In this document: positions 11,417 to 23,326 of the stretch, piece after piece
How positions within the stretch are numbered: the stretch's first letter is position 1
Layout of the letters: each line of letters begins with the position of its first letter
Source: Clavulina sp. PMI_390
Lineage: Eukaryota; Basidiomycota; Agaricomycetes; Cantharellales; Hydnaceae
NCBI GenBank assembly: GCA_015039315.1
Contig: WIDE01000026.1
Coordinates: 315,277-379,276 of the forward strand
Direction of reading: 5' to 3'
DNA length: 64,000 nt
Notes under the pieces: generated by a model
Database searches by the model: none
Told to the model about the DNA's origin: nothing
Seen by the model: only the letters and a program-made list of their open reading frames with translations
Made by a program: the position numbers and the translations under genes

Positions 11417-14400
11417 ATGACCTCGACCTCGTCCCCCATCACCATCCCAAAGGAATCCATGGCACACACGAGCAATGCTCCGATCAGCCCAGCGCTTGCC
11501 CCGTCGTCCTCGTCTGATCGCGCCCTCTCTGACCGTGATCGCGAGATGACGAGCACCATCCCCGGGCCACCTCCCATCCCCTTCAAGCTTCATACTCGTC
11601 GAGGCTCGCGATCAGCGCCCGATCCATGGGCACTGGGACCCCTCACTTCCACCAGCGCCCACGACCATAGCAGCCCTGCCAACTCGACCAACGTCGGCGG
11701 TGCCTTCTCACCGCCCGCTGTTCCCTCGCCGGGTCCTGGCTCAGGTGTGGCCAGCAGCAATCACTCCACCCCTACTGGCGGCCTTCCCATCCCCATCCCA
11801 TCTTCGGGCGCGAGCCGCATCACCATCGTGCGCGTTCACGACCGCGAAGATAGTATCGATGCGGGTGACATGTCAGATGGCACTCCATCGTCATTTGGTG
11901 TTACGGCTGCTCCTCCTCGTCCTGGCCGCAGCAACTCATGGGGCAGCAACTACTCGAGTGGAAGCAACGCCTCTGGTGTAGCAGTCCCCTCCTCTGGTCC
12001 CAATAGAAGCCACAGTCCCGCGCGCCGTCCTGGAAGTGAGTCCGAAAATGCAAATATCGTTCAGATTTCTTTCCTCCCAAGTCGCCGCCTGCGGCTCGTT
12101 TCAACGTCTTTATTTTTCGCGCTTTCTCTTGTCATCGCGTCTGCTTTTTTACTGACTGTTACCATCATCGGTCACCCCCTTTCTCTCCATATTTCTGCTC
12201 TATTTTCGCGTTGACGTCGTTTTCCTCAAATTCCTGAACCGTGTGGGGAAATCGCGCGTCGATCGCTTCATTCATTTTGCATTTTCATTATGAACTCTCC
12301 CCGCACGTGCCTCCCACCACACCTCAATTCAATTCACAGATCGAATGACCTTTGCTTTCACCTCATTCACGCCCATTAACCCTCCTACCCCCTCACCCAC
12401 CACCGAACGTGGTCGCCCGTTCTCCAACAAGGCCTACAGCTCCTCCGCAGGTGGCTCGACGTCCACACCAGGCACTCCCGGCAATGTCTCCCCGACCCAT
12501 ACCTATTCTCCTCTCAACCAACGCGAGCGCGAGCGTGAGGGTCATGGACACCACCAGCGCCGTCACTCCAACCCAGGTAACGGCCTCGCCCCAATTAAAC
12601 CCTCCCTCACGGCCCAACAGATCTACGAACTCGCCATGAGCTCCACGACGAGCGTTGCCAACTCGCCCTCCACGAACGATCTTGCGGGCTCGGCCCTCTC
12701 CTCTGCTGGGACCTCTCCCATTCACACCTCGTCTATGCATCACTACCCTCGTGCGCACTCTCACTCACGTCCCACCACCCCAGGGCTCACCGGCCCAGAA
12801 CCAAAGACGAGCCCTGCGGTGTTTAGGCCTATGCCTGATGAGGTCTACCTTCCCTTCATTGATAGACCTGCAGAGGTGGCAGTATTGCTCAGCGAGCACC
12901 CCACCAGTCGGCTGTACCACCTGCTCGAGGCCCTCTTCCCTGCTTCATCCGTCAAAGAAGAGAAAGTGGCGGAGGATGGAGAAGGCGAAGACCCCGCAAA
13001 GTGGTCCTTTGCACGCCTCTCGCAGCACCTCACACAGACAACGCGCGCACAGATGGATGACAAAACCTGGGTGGATGCCGCACGAGCGTGCATTCGCGGG
13101 CGATCTGAGGCACTATGGGAGCGATTCAAGGGAGCTCTCGGTGTCCCTGCCGAACTCGAAGTTGAACCTGAGGATGAAGAAGACTTGGAAGAAGTCGCTG
13201 TCATCCTCCCCGATCTGCATGATGTAGGCGCGGGCCCCGCAGGCATGAGTGGCTACGCGGCGAGCACAGGTACAGCGGGTGGTGGTCCTGCAACGACGTA
13301 TGCCGAATCTGAGGGTGGAGGGATGGGCAGGGCGCTCAGCGAGGCGGCGAACCTGTCGTCCAGCGTAGGTGACCTCGCTAGCCTGGGCTATTTCCCTCCA
13401 CCCGCGCACGTGCAGGAGAAGGAGCGCGAGGCGTACCTTGAGCCGGTGTTTGCGGACCAATCCGACTCGAGTGACGAGTCTGTTGAGGATGAAGATGAGA
13501 TTCAGGATGAGGAGCTCGTCAATCGCGCGGCGGCGAAGGACGCAGCGGCTGGTGAGCCCTCGATGGGACGCCACTTCTCAAACCTGTCTAGTGGCGCCCT
13601 AAGCGATGGAGGGTGGAGTGGGCGCGTCATGGAGAACATTGGAGAAGACGAAGAAGACGAGCCAGAGGTAGTGGATGACCCCAAGGCTGCTGCTGCTCCC
13701 GTCTCGTCTCGCCCGGAGAGTATCCGTAGCCCCACAGTCGAGTTTGAGGACTATGGTCTTGGTCTTGGCGCGCTGGGAAGCGGAGCTGGTGGGGCTCAGA
13801 GGGAGATTCGGGCGCTGACGATCACCACGTCCACCGCGCCTGTGCCCTCCATCACGCCTCATGCTCCTGCAAGCTCCAGTCCCGCGATTGGCGTTGGCCT
13901 TAATCTAGGTGTAGATTCAGGCGCCGGAGGGGTCGTAGTGAGCCCGTTGGCACTTTCTGCGGGAGGGCTTCCCGATCCAAGTGCTACCACTGTCCCCACC
14001 ACTTCTGAGGAATCCGTGGCCTCAACTGCCGGTCCTCCGGCCACCACCACCGTGCCTATTTCTGAGCCTCCCGCAGACCAAACCCCTACTCCTCCTACCC
14101 CCCAATCACCCCCCTCCGCCGGGAGCAACCCCCGTGTGGTCCTTCGACGCCCATCCGAGTCAATCGCCCGCACTCTCTCCGCCACTTCCTCGGCTGGCGC
14201 TGGTGTCTCTGCTGGTGGTGCGACCTCTCCAGGCCTCCCATCTAGTGCGGGCAGCGGAGGGGGTGTGTCAGGCTACAGGGGTTTCGGAGGGTACGGACTC
14301 GCGCCTGCTAATCGACCATATCATCCAGCCTTGAGCGAGAGAGGGCCCGGAAATCCGTTGTTCCCTAGCAGTTTTGCCGGCTTGAGTGTCGGCCCTACGT

Positions 14401-14771
14401 TGGTTGCAAAGTGAGTAATGCTCTTTCCCTTTTTTTCTTTCCTCGGGACAGCCTGGCAAGATAACTGAACGACACGTGTGCCTAACCTATATAGCGTCCC
14501 GAAGATCTCGCGTTCCTCGTCCGTTTCCAGGACGCATCATTATCCGTCATCGCTTGCCCCGGGCTCTGGCTCAGCCGAGGCGAACAGTGCGAACGCGGGT
14601 GGTCAACCTCCCGTCACGGGCTCGCCTAGCTCGCTCAAACGATACATGTCTCTGGGCGAGACAGCTGCGCACCGACGTGCGGCGTTACGGAATACATGGG
14701 CGGACGTCCGTGATCGGTACGAGTATGCGGTGACAGTTGCGAGCGCCAGCAGTGACGGCGGGAGGGGATAA
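11417..14771 (+). CDS. large disordered protein with a small conserved-looking core, unknown function
   Basis: Exons 11417-12035, 12340-14410 and 14495-14771 give 988 residues. The 304-nt first intron is unusually long for this window. Most of the protein is Ser/Pro/Gly/Thr-rich. Three parts look structured: ITIVRVHDREDSIDAG (about 135), a block starting DEVYLPFIDRPAEVAVLL and running through YHLLEALFP to a helical AARACIRGRSEALWERFKGAL (about 370-475), and a C-terminal helix, SLKRYMSLGETAAHRRAALR. An acidic region follows the core. I recognise no named domain; the C-terminal helix could be an interaction motif, which is inference. It is tail-to-tail with HGH1. Confidence 0.75.
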
Positions 14772-15163
14772 GAGGAAATTTGACGACTGCGGACATTGAG
14801 TCGGAGGACAGAACCTTGCTCTCTTTTTCTCTCTTTTTGACGAGCCATTTTCTTCTCACCTTCTTTTTTGGTTCATCATTTTTCTTTGGATTCACATTCC
14901 CAATGTACTCCTCATTGTATCCGGCGCCGCCCCTCTCTCTTGGGGCCTCTTTCCTTCCTTGAAGCCATCATGTAACAAGTTGCTATCTCTGTAGAGTATA
15001 TCTGCGCTCTTCTGAGTCCCTGTTTCTACCTTGATTCAGACTCTACGATCTGTACCAGTACCGATCGTATAGTCACCATAACGAAGTTGCTGGTCATTGG
15101 CTTCCCACCAATGACACACACTATCTCTATGATGAACGAGTTTTAGTCGTCTCGCCGTGATAT
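14772..15163. other. intergenic, convergent 3' ends
   Basis: The 392 bp between two converging genes hold their 3' UTRs. The left half is T-rich. No gene was seen. Confidence 0.5.
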
Positions 15164-16998
15164 CTACATGATTTCAACGATCTTGTCATCGTCCTCATCA
15201 TCGTCTTCGTTATCTCCATCTGCCGCCTCTGCAACCTTTGCCACCCACCATTCGTCCCCATCACCCTCAGTCTCTTCCCCTTCATCCCGCTTCAGCAAAT
15301 TAACCAGCCTCACGATCGCCTCACCCACCCCGCTCTCCTCGCTCTCGTTCACATTCTCGGCTTCATCTTCGGCGAGATGGGCCGCTTTGATGACGGGGTA
15401 TACGCCGTTTTGCCGCAAGATGGTGCGTCCGCGTGAGGTGGTGCAGAAGAGCAGGAGAGTCTCGATGTGCGATAGGCGGATGGAAGGGTCTGGATCGCGT
15501 CTCTTAGTCGGCGGAAGGAGTTGTAGCTCGGGGGGCATCAACTCCATATCCTATATCAATAGTTATGTGCCAAGTGAGAAAGGTGAGTTATGAAGCGGAG
15601 AACGCTCGGAATGAGGGAGGCTGGACGTACGTCGAGATCAAACTCTTCTGGGCCGGTCAGAGGGAGCAGAATAGCAGGAAGTGCGTTGATGCCCGGCGCT
15701 TCAGGGTTTCCTGCTGGTGCGGTCACCAGCCGTACCATCTCGCGATCGGAGGCAAGCATAGCCTTGTGAGCAGCGGTTGAGAAGGCACAGTTCCTAGAGA
15801 GTAGGAAACGTGGTTAAGTGAAAGAAACTAGCAGTGGGTATAAACAGCTGGGGGATGAGACCTGATTGTTGCTGCCACTCCTTTCCTCCGGATATTGCTG
15901 GGATGCTCGGTAAATGCGGTGAGTTTGGCAAGTGGATACTCGTACGGCGGAGCACTTGCGAGGGGTACCGATGATATTGGTGTTATGAAGAAATCGCGGC
16001 CAGGTTGTGACTATTAACGAGAGGCTATGAGAACTCTCTGACGAATGGAAAGCTGGAAAACATGAGTCCAAACTTACGCCAGAGATGTTGACAAAGACGC
16101 TAGCAAGGAAGTGAAGATCGGCCTTCCTTCTCGGATCCCCCCTTGTAACGGTTTTTCCACCGTCTTCGGTTTCTTCTGTTGAAACCACCGCGGATCGAAC
16201 GAAAGCATCGACCAGAACGGCTAATGCGCTCTCAGAGACAGGAGATCCCTCTGGGTAGGGATTTTGTGGTACCGCTGAACCGCATCTAGATAGGGGAGGG
16301 TAATATGGCGCTCCCCCTGGGGGCGCAGAAGGCAGGGGGAGTAATGGAATTGTTAGGTTGGTGAGGGCTGTTGCAGAGGGCTTGAGACTTGTTGCATTAG
16401 CCAGCAGCATACATGCTAGATCTGCCATGACAGATGTAGGATTCTAGACCATTTGATACCGGAAGTTAATTCTCGGCAACGTCAGTGATATCTGAAGCCA
16501 AGTGACTTACGGCGATGTATGAGACGAGGAAAGCGAGAAATACTGGCTCAGCAAAGTGAGTGGAGAGCAATGCTGAATCGGATAGGTTGACGAGCATTTT
16601 GAAAGCCTCATGGGCGATCTCCTACTGATGAGAAAGCTTCAACGTCAATATCTGGAAAATATCTTGGTGATGACAAGAAAAAGAAAGAAGAAAAAGCAGA
16701 CGCACTGGAGAATCACGGCATAGGACTTTAAGATCAGCAATTACGCCATCTTTTTTTCCGTTTCCCAGACCCCCTGAGCTGCTCTCAAAGAATATTTCAC
16801 GTCCTGACGCGCCTGGTGCCGAGTGACCTGCAAGAGCTTCGATTGCGCCATACCGGACAGTCTGGTTTGGATCACGAAGAAACGGTAATAGCTGAAGAAT
16901 CCAACATTGTGACCATGAGGTCAGTTGGTGATTATACTTAGATGCATCAACAATCATACCTCTCTTAGCTGAGCTTTTACCGCGGGCGGGGAGGACAT
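15164..16998 (-). CDS. HGH1: HGH1-like eEF2 chaperone
   Basis: Seven exons (16998-16960, 16891-16706, 16621-16511, 16443-16078, 16010-15862, 15793-15631, 15550-15164) encode 466 residues. The N-terminus reads QLRELLPFLRDPNQTVRYGAIEALAGHS, an armadillo-like opening. Characteristic family segments follow: KNC-type RNCAFSTAAHKAML, ALPAILLPLTGPEEFD and then DMELMPPELQLLPPTKRR with a downstream helix. The C-terminus is acidic, with long Asp/Glu runs. Family knowledge: HGH1 is a cytosolic armadillo-fold co-chaperone that helps eEF2 fold with the TRiC/CCT chaperonin. Yeast HGH1 is about 394 aa, so this copy is somewhat longer, mostly because of loops and the acidic tail. It shares a 315-bp upstream region with UVE1. 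Confidence 0.92.
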
Positions 16999-17313
16999 CG
17001 ATCGAGAGATGACTGTTTATTTGCGCGGAGGGACTAATTTGTTTGGCTCCAACGGAGATCGAGGCAAGGGCGCGGCGGCAGTGCTGAGCCGCCAAGGGTG
17101 CCCAAACTTTCGATCGTGGTGGCCATCATCGTCGTCGGATTTCGTCATGAGCGAATCCAATTGCATTTTATTGCTCGAGAGCGCTTAGAGTGCCACTTGC
17201 ATATGCTCGTCTTGCGACACACCGTACCCCAACCACTCCGCCAATTACACCGCCCGCCACAGCGTGCCTTATCTCTTGCCGTCTTTGTCCTAGCCAGGTG
17301 CAACAACAACGCC
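16999..17313. promoter_or_regulatory. shared divergent promoter region, HGH1 / UVE1
   Basis: The start codons of HGH1 and the UV-damage endonuclease gene are 315 bp apart and point away from each other, so the two promoters must overlap or adjoin here. The plus-strand frame stays open from 17098, so the 5' part may be UTR or an N-terminal extension of UVE1. No clear TATA box. Confidence 0.45.
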
Positions 17314-19928
17314 ATGCCAAAGCGAAAGCAACCTTCTGCAGTGGCACTGGGGTCCACCTCCACCGCTGAGGTGGCCGTCACCGCGAGTGCCACTCGACGT
17401 TCGAGTCGAAACATGGCCACACGCACAACCACTGCGACCGCTATTCAGGTCCAGGCTGTAAAAGCTGTACCAGCAGCCTTGCCTGATACTATCAAAGCCG
17501 ATGAGAGCGACCTATCTGATCCGCCCCCTACTGAGGAAATCCAAGCTCCCGCGACCAAGAAGCGCCGCGTCGCCCCACGAAAGAATATTGCTTTGGCCAC
17601 TGTCCCAGCATCTGATTCTCTGACTACTACTCCATCTGATATCCCGCCGCCACCCCAACCCGAGGAGAAGACGAAGCGAGCCCGAAAACCCAGAGCAACA
17701 AAAGCTGAAGCAACCACCACAGTGGTTGCTGCTGCTACAGAAGATGCTGCTGGTCAGGTGGAAGCAGCTAATGAAGAAGCCAGTCCCAAAAAGAAGCGCG
17801 CACGCAAACCAAAACCGCCAATTGTATACGATATCCCTGAAGTACCAAGGAAGGAAACAACTTTCAAAGGTTCGGCATGTTCCTCTGGATCTTCATGACG
17901 TTGTGGCTTACTTCTCTCACTATTCTAGGCCGATTAGGATATGTGAGGGTGCCTGCCATTGTCCGCGCGACTGTACGGAAGTGCTCACAGTACCCTTTAC
18001 CTTGGTCAGGCCTGCCTCAATACCATCCTTCGGAATATCAAGCCCGCCACCGACACCATATTCGCCTCACGAACCTGTCGCATTGACACCATCGAGAAGA
18101 ATGGGATGGACTTCGTGAGAGACCTGGGTCTCAAGAACGTTAGAGATCTTTACAAAATGGTCGAGGTGAGCCATAGATTACCTGTGCCGCCCACGATGTT
18201 GGCTGATTGGTGATGGTCCCACGTGTCGGTTCTTGTTGGTGGCTAGTGGAACGAGGAAAACAAGTGAGAGATTTCCCCAGTGAACAAGGACGACAGTTGA
18301 TCGGTATTCTCCTTGTCCAGCATCCGCTTCATGCGCATGTCGTCAGAGATGTTCCCTTTCGCCAGCCACGAGAAGTATGGCTACAGCCTTGAATACGCCG
18401 AGGCAGATCTCAAGGTGGGCGCATGCTTCTATTCACACCCGAGCCTCGTTTCTCCTTCACTGACCCTTACTGGCTGCTCCCATCCCAGGCGGTTGGAGAT
18501 CTGGCCAAACGCCTGGGACATCGTCTGACGCTACATCCTGGACAATTTACTCAAATAGCAAGTCCAACCAAAAAAGTCGTCGATTCTTCGGTGAGAGAGT
18601 TGGAGTACCACTGCGAGATGATGGAACGAATGGGCTTGGCGCCTGATGGTGTAATGATTATTCACATGGGGGTAAGCCGTGCGCCTTCCAGCCCTTTGGT
18701 TCATGGACGAAATGAAGGGACATCTTTGTGGGATAGGGCGTGTATAATGACAAGGAAGCAACCCTTGCGCGGTTCAGAACGAACTATACGACCCTGTTGA
18801 GCGAGGGCATCAAACGTCGCCTGGTGTTGGAAAACGATGAGGTCAGCCAGCCCCTATTGTGTCATCTTAGATCTTCCGAGGATTTTAACGGGACGCTGGA
18901 ACAGATATGCTACAATCTCGATGACCTGATGCCCATATGCGACGAGCTCGATATTCCGATCGTGGTACGTTCCGTTCACGCTATCCTTTCCTTGCTTTTC
19001 CTTGGCGTTTCCATCACATGAATCTCACGCTGCTGCATACGTGCGCATTCGGGGACTTGTCAAAGGTGGACTATCACCACGACTGGATCAATCCTTCCTC
19101 TCGCCCTTTGCGTGAACTCATTCCGATCATCAACCAAACCTGGGCTCGCAAGGGCATAAAGCCGAAACAGCACCTGAGCGAGCCGAGGCCCGGTGCTGTG
19201 ACAGCAATGGAGAAGCGAGCTCATGCCGATCGATGTGGGAGCCTACCTGAGGAGTTGCAGCTCGATGACAATATTCATATGGATCTCATGATTGAGGTGA
19301 GTGAGATCCACCACACCCTCCCCTTCTCTCTCTCCACACACACACGCCCACACCAGTGATCCACCGGACCTGGTCGCACCGGCGGCGGTTCCTTTCTTTC
19401 GGTCCACCGCGGAACTGACTCTATCTCTTGATGCCCCTGACGAGCGAATGCTGACCGATCCGGTGTCGGCCGTAATTTTATTGCGCGCGTGGCGTGTGGC
19501 GCAAATCTTGAATCCTTTTTTCGATTCTACTCTATAGGCGAAAGACAAGGAGCAAGCCGTATTTGAGCTGTATCGGATTTATGGCCTTGCGGAAGTAAAG
19601 CACGAGAACCTACGGCCGCCAAACCCTGACGCGACCCTTGCTACTGCGGGGCGCAAGGCCAAGTCGAGCGCATCATCGCCTAAAAAGTGAGTAACAAGCC
19701 TTTTTGTTGTTGTTGTCGTTTCGAGCGAGCCCCTGGATCCATTCCTATCACCACCCTTTGTGTGGGCAACCGCACCGTGGGCGGGGCTTGGGTTACTGAT
19801 GGCATCACGGCGTATCGTTTCACCCAAAATGTAGGAAAGCCAGGAAAGGACCCCCAGTGGGAGAGGAAGAACCAGAGGAAGCAGACCCGGATCTGGAGAT
19901 GAGGAACCCGGAGGAGGATGAGGAGTAA
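17314..19928 (+). CDS. UVE1: UV-damage endonuclease (UvdE/UVE1 family)
   Basis: Eleven exons (17314-17869, 17929-17942, 18010-18165, 18247-18263, 18321-18414, 18489-18671, 18737-18841, 18905-18964, 19066-19296, 19538-19686, 19835-19928) encode 552 residues. About 185 basic, Ala/Thr/Pro-rich residues with KKRR/KRARKP patches precede the TIM-barrel core. Core motifs: RLGYACLN, WNEENNIRFMRMSSEMFPFASH, LTLHPGQFTQI, MIIHMGGVYNDK, LVLENDE, VVDYHHDWIN, and a C-terminal DLMIEAKDKEQAVFEL. The His, Glu and Asp of these motifs match metal-binding residues of the family. UvdE cuts DNA 5' to UV photoproducts and other lesions, starting alternative excision repair. Exons 2 and 4 are only 14 and 17 nt. The basic leader could carry nuclear or mitochondrial targeting; I cannot decide which. 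Confidence 0.95.
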
Positions 19929-20433
19929 GAGAGCGGCGGCAACGATGTCGGCGAGTTGTAGGTGCGAGGCCGGGGGCTGGCAGTAATCATAGAGGTGTGG
20001 CTATCGACGACGGTGATGATGATCTCGAGTCGTCAAGCTTGAGGTTGTCAAAAGGCTTGACGAGCTCGAGAGAACCGCGGATGCTATTAGGTTGTTGGCC
20101 GCAAAATGCAGAGAATGCAGCAGGGTGTTGCGTCCCTGCGTTGCAATTTTTTGATTCGTGGGATCGACAGCATGTCTGAATGCGGGGGGGCCGTTCGATC
20201 ATCCGTTGGCCCAATAGGGATGTTGGCGCGATTACATGTACATTGGCATGTTGTTTGGACCGAGCCGCCATCAAATGTCAACAAAAGGAAGGGTGTTACA
20301 CCCCCTTGCGATCTCAATTACATGTAATGCCCGAGTATAACCCACTCATCTGGCGCTCTCCTTCCCATCTCCATCTCCTCCAACCCACACAGGTCCCAGA
20401 TTTGATCCGCTCTCCTCTCCTCCCCGCTCGAAC
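19929..20433. other. intergenic, upstream of SDR gene
   Basis: The 505 bp hold the UVE1 3' UTR and the SDR promoter. C/T-rich sequence lies just before the SDR start (about 20345-20432). No gene was seen. Confidence 0.4.
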
Positions 20434-22359
20434 ATGACTTCGCCATTTGGGCCACAAACAACTTGTGATGAGGTCGCCAAGGTGTTCGCCCAAGACATCA
20501 AGGGCAAAAATGGTCTGTATCCCACCCCCATTCCACCAAAGCCCCCATCAGGCTACCATACTAATCCTGCCCATCATCCATCTAACGCGCGCATCCTATC
20601 GTTCCGTCTCATTCATATGATTCGCCCATCATCCTCTTGAACCCAAACTCGCCGCTTGGGCCTCTCTTTACTTTTGGTTTCCCTAGTCGTCGTAACAGGC
20701 GTCTCTTTAGGTTCCCTGGGAGCCGAGGTCGTACGCGTCCTTGCACCTCTTGCGGGAGTCATATGGGTCTGTGGCCGTAACCAGCAGCGGTAAAAACCGT
20801 TATTCCATGTGCGATTTGGTTGATCGCTCACTTGCACTTTACTTTCCGTCTGCTAACGCCTTGAAACGTTCACGACAATGCATCTCCCACATACAAAATG
20901 GCAGAATCCAGGATGCTATCGGCCCAATTCTCATGCAATCCCCGCGTGCACAGATCAAGATCGTAAGCTTTGATCTGACCAGCCTCGCATCGGTGCGCGA
21001 GGCCGCACAGACGATACGGAAAGAGGGGAGACCGCTTCATGTAACTCGTTCTTCATCTCCGCAGCTCATGAACTCGCCGATCTAATCCAGCCACGATCCA
21101 TTCCTAGGTGCTCTACAATAATGCTTCGGTATTGCAGTATAAGGATCTCCAACGCACAAAGGATGGCTTTGAGGCCCAATTCGGAGGCACCCATCTGGGC
21201 AGCTTCCTCTTTGCCAAACTCCTCCTTCCACTCCTCAGAGCCACCGCCGCAGACGTCCTCTTTCCCCCTCGCATTGTGTCCGTTGCCAGTCATACCCACC
21301 ATTGGGTGGACGGGATACGATTCGATGACCCCAACTTTACGGAACGCCCCGAGGAGTACGAAGCGTGCGTCATGGTGTTCAATGCACTTGAATCACATGA
21401 ACTGACACTAAAAGCTTGCTTTTTCTTTTCGGCTCCTTGGAATCTCGTAAATCCTAATAGGTGGACAGCATACGGCATCGCTAAAGGCGCAAACATCCTC
21501 TTCACACGCGAGGCGGCAAAACGATACGACGACCTTGGTGTTCTAGCGTTTTCTTTGCATCCTGGGAGTGAGCCGCCACTTTCTTTTTTCTCTTTACACT
21601 TCTATCGGGTAAAGTTTTCTAACGAGTGATTTTCTCCCTAGCGATCGAGGGGACCGGAATATTGCCGGTAGATGTAGCGGTTGCTCGAGGTACGACGGCA
21701 ACACTTGTCCGCTTTGGCGCAGAATCTGAAAATCTGAGCCTCTTTTCTTTTTTTGGGTCTTCGCTTGGCTAGGCCTTCGTAATTCCGACGGCTCGTTTAA
21801 CCCCAATGTCTACACAAAATCCTTGGCGCAAGGAGCGGCTACGCATATCGTTGCGGGCTTTGATCCCTCGCTTATGGGTGAGGACCTCTTTTCTCGCAAG
21901 ATTTTTTTTTCCCTCTCTCTCTCTCCAATGAGTTTCTGACCGAACCACCATTCACTCGCTTACTGTATGTAGAGGATTCTGGCGGCTACCTCGTTGACTG
22001 CAAGATACAGAACGATCAATTGGCGTCTTGGGTCACTATTGATGTGAGGAGCGACGAATTCAAATCCCTACTAGCACCCCCCCTTCATGTTGAATGTGAA
22101 ATCTCTGACACCATCAAACTTCTTTTTCTCTCTTCCTCTTCTCGCATACCTCTCCCATCGGCATCTATTTCGGCTCCAGGAAAGCGCCGCCCGCTTGTGG
22201 GCCATGTCCGAAGAATTTGTGAAACCTAGTATCATCTCAAGCCCTACAACAGGTACAACCCCTATCCCCCCTCTCAGGACACGCGCCAGTGCCAGTACCA
22301 GCACCGTCACTACGGCAGTTAACGTCGGTGCTGATGCTGGTGAAGGATCTGAATCGTGA
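20434..22359 (+). CDS. short-chain dehydrogenase/reductase (Rossmann-fold)
   Basis: Nine exons (20434-20512, 20687-20789, 20905-21040, 21108-21364, 21461-21567, 21642-21689, 21773-21877, 21973-22043, 22180-22359) encode 361 residues. The cofactor loop is VVVTGVSLGSLGAE (about 27-40), a TGxxxGxxG form instead of TGxxxGxG, as I recall from a fungal WW-oxidoreductase-like SDR subgroup. Then come FDLTSLASVREA, the NNA motif (VLYNNASV), the catalytic Ser region IVSVASHTHHW and the YGIAK catalytic Tyr/Lys. The C-terminus has ARLWAMSEEFVK. The reaction is an NAD(P)-dependent alcohol/ketone interconversion on an unknown substrate. The 96-nt intron 21365-21460 is 3n and stop-free, so an alternative isoform is possible. 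Confidence 0.88.
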
Positions 22360-23326
22360 ATCGTACGGACCCCCTTCCCGGCTCGCGCAGTGTCTAGGGC
22401 CACGGATACGCCCGAGACAACTGCGCATGTATCTGCTCGCAGTCTCGACATCTGACACGTCGTTGGATGAGGCTTGGAGGCTGTGTGGGGTACAGCGCTG
22501 GGGTTGGTCGGCCTTGGATCAGATCGCGACAGCTAGTACCGAACCTCTGAGTATTTTTCGAGGCCCGATGCCGTTCTGCCATCTTTCTCTGTCGCATACC
22601 CACTACTGCGCTTCCCGTCTCTCCTTTCCTCTCGTCATGCCATGCCACGCCCTCACACATGCACGTCGAATCGCACCTCAATCTCAACCAATATGCACTC
22701 ACCGACTGATACTCCGATCAGATTACTAGACTCATCCTTTCGTTCCCCCTTTAATTGTTTTTCCCTTTCCAATGATGTTGTACGCCCTCCATTTTTTTCT
22801 GCTCAAGTGTATCGAATTTAACTCGATTGCAAGCTTCCTTATTCACTATTTTCCCCTATCTTGTTCAATTTCTCGCCTCACTCTTCCTTTTCCATCGGCC
22901 GATATTATTATCCGCCAATCGAATTACTTTTTCTTTCCTCGCTTTTCCTGGTGGCCAACTGATGCTCCCGATCAAACCCTGCTCGCTCATTTTTCCTGAC
23001 TGCTGCTCGACTCTATACTCATTTGGAGCACCTGCCCCCGCCACCGGCCGCATCGCTGAGAAAATGATCCTGCATAGACAACCGGGCAACCATAGGGATT
23101 GTGATGCGTCTTGAATAAGATTTTGAAGTCGGCTCAAGACAGGTTGAAGGGAGCAGCATATCCGACGAGGCCGTTTCTTTGGACGATCGTATGCTGCTTC
23201 GCTCCAGCGCTTTTCTCAATGATTGAGCCTGTCCAGCTCAACTATTTGTTGCCTCGAGCAGAGTTATATTCAGCGCCACTCATATAAGTCTGCTATACAT
23301 GATGTTCTGTCAAAAGCGATCCATCC
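22360..23326. other. intergenic, convergent 3' ends
   Basis: The 967 bp lie between the ends of two converging genes. Short frames on both strands have no domain or splice support. Probably 3' UTRs. Confidence 0.4.

Noticed and set aside
12393..13574. Antisense frames over the disordered protein gene
   Set aside because: GC-rich, low-complexity DNA gives long frames on all strands; only the plus frame continues through splice sites.
20689..20730. Defective cofactor loop in the SDR (TGxxxGxxG)
   Set aside because: As I recall, the same spacing occurs in a known fungal SDR subgroup, so it is probably not a mutation.
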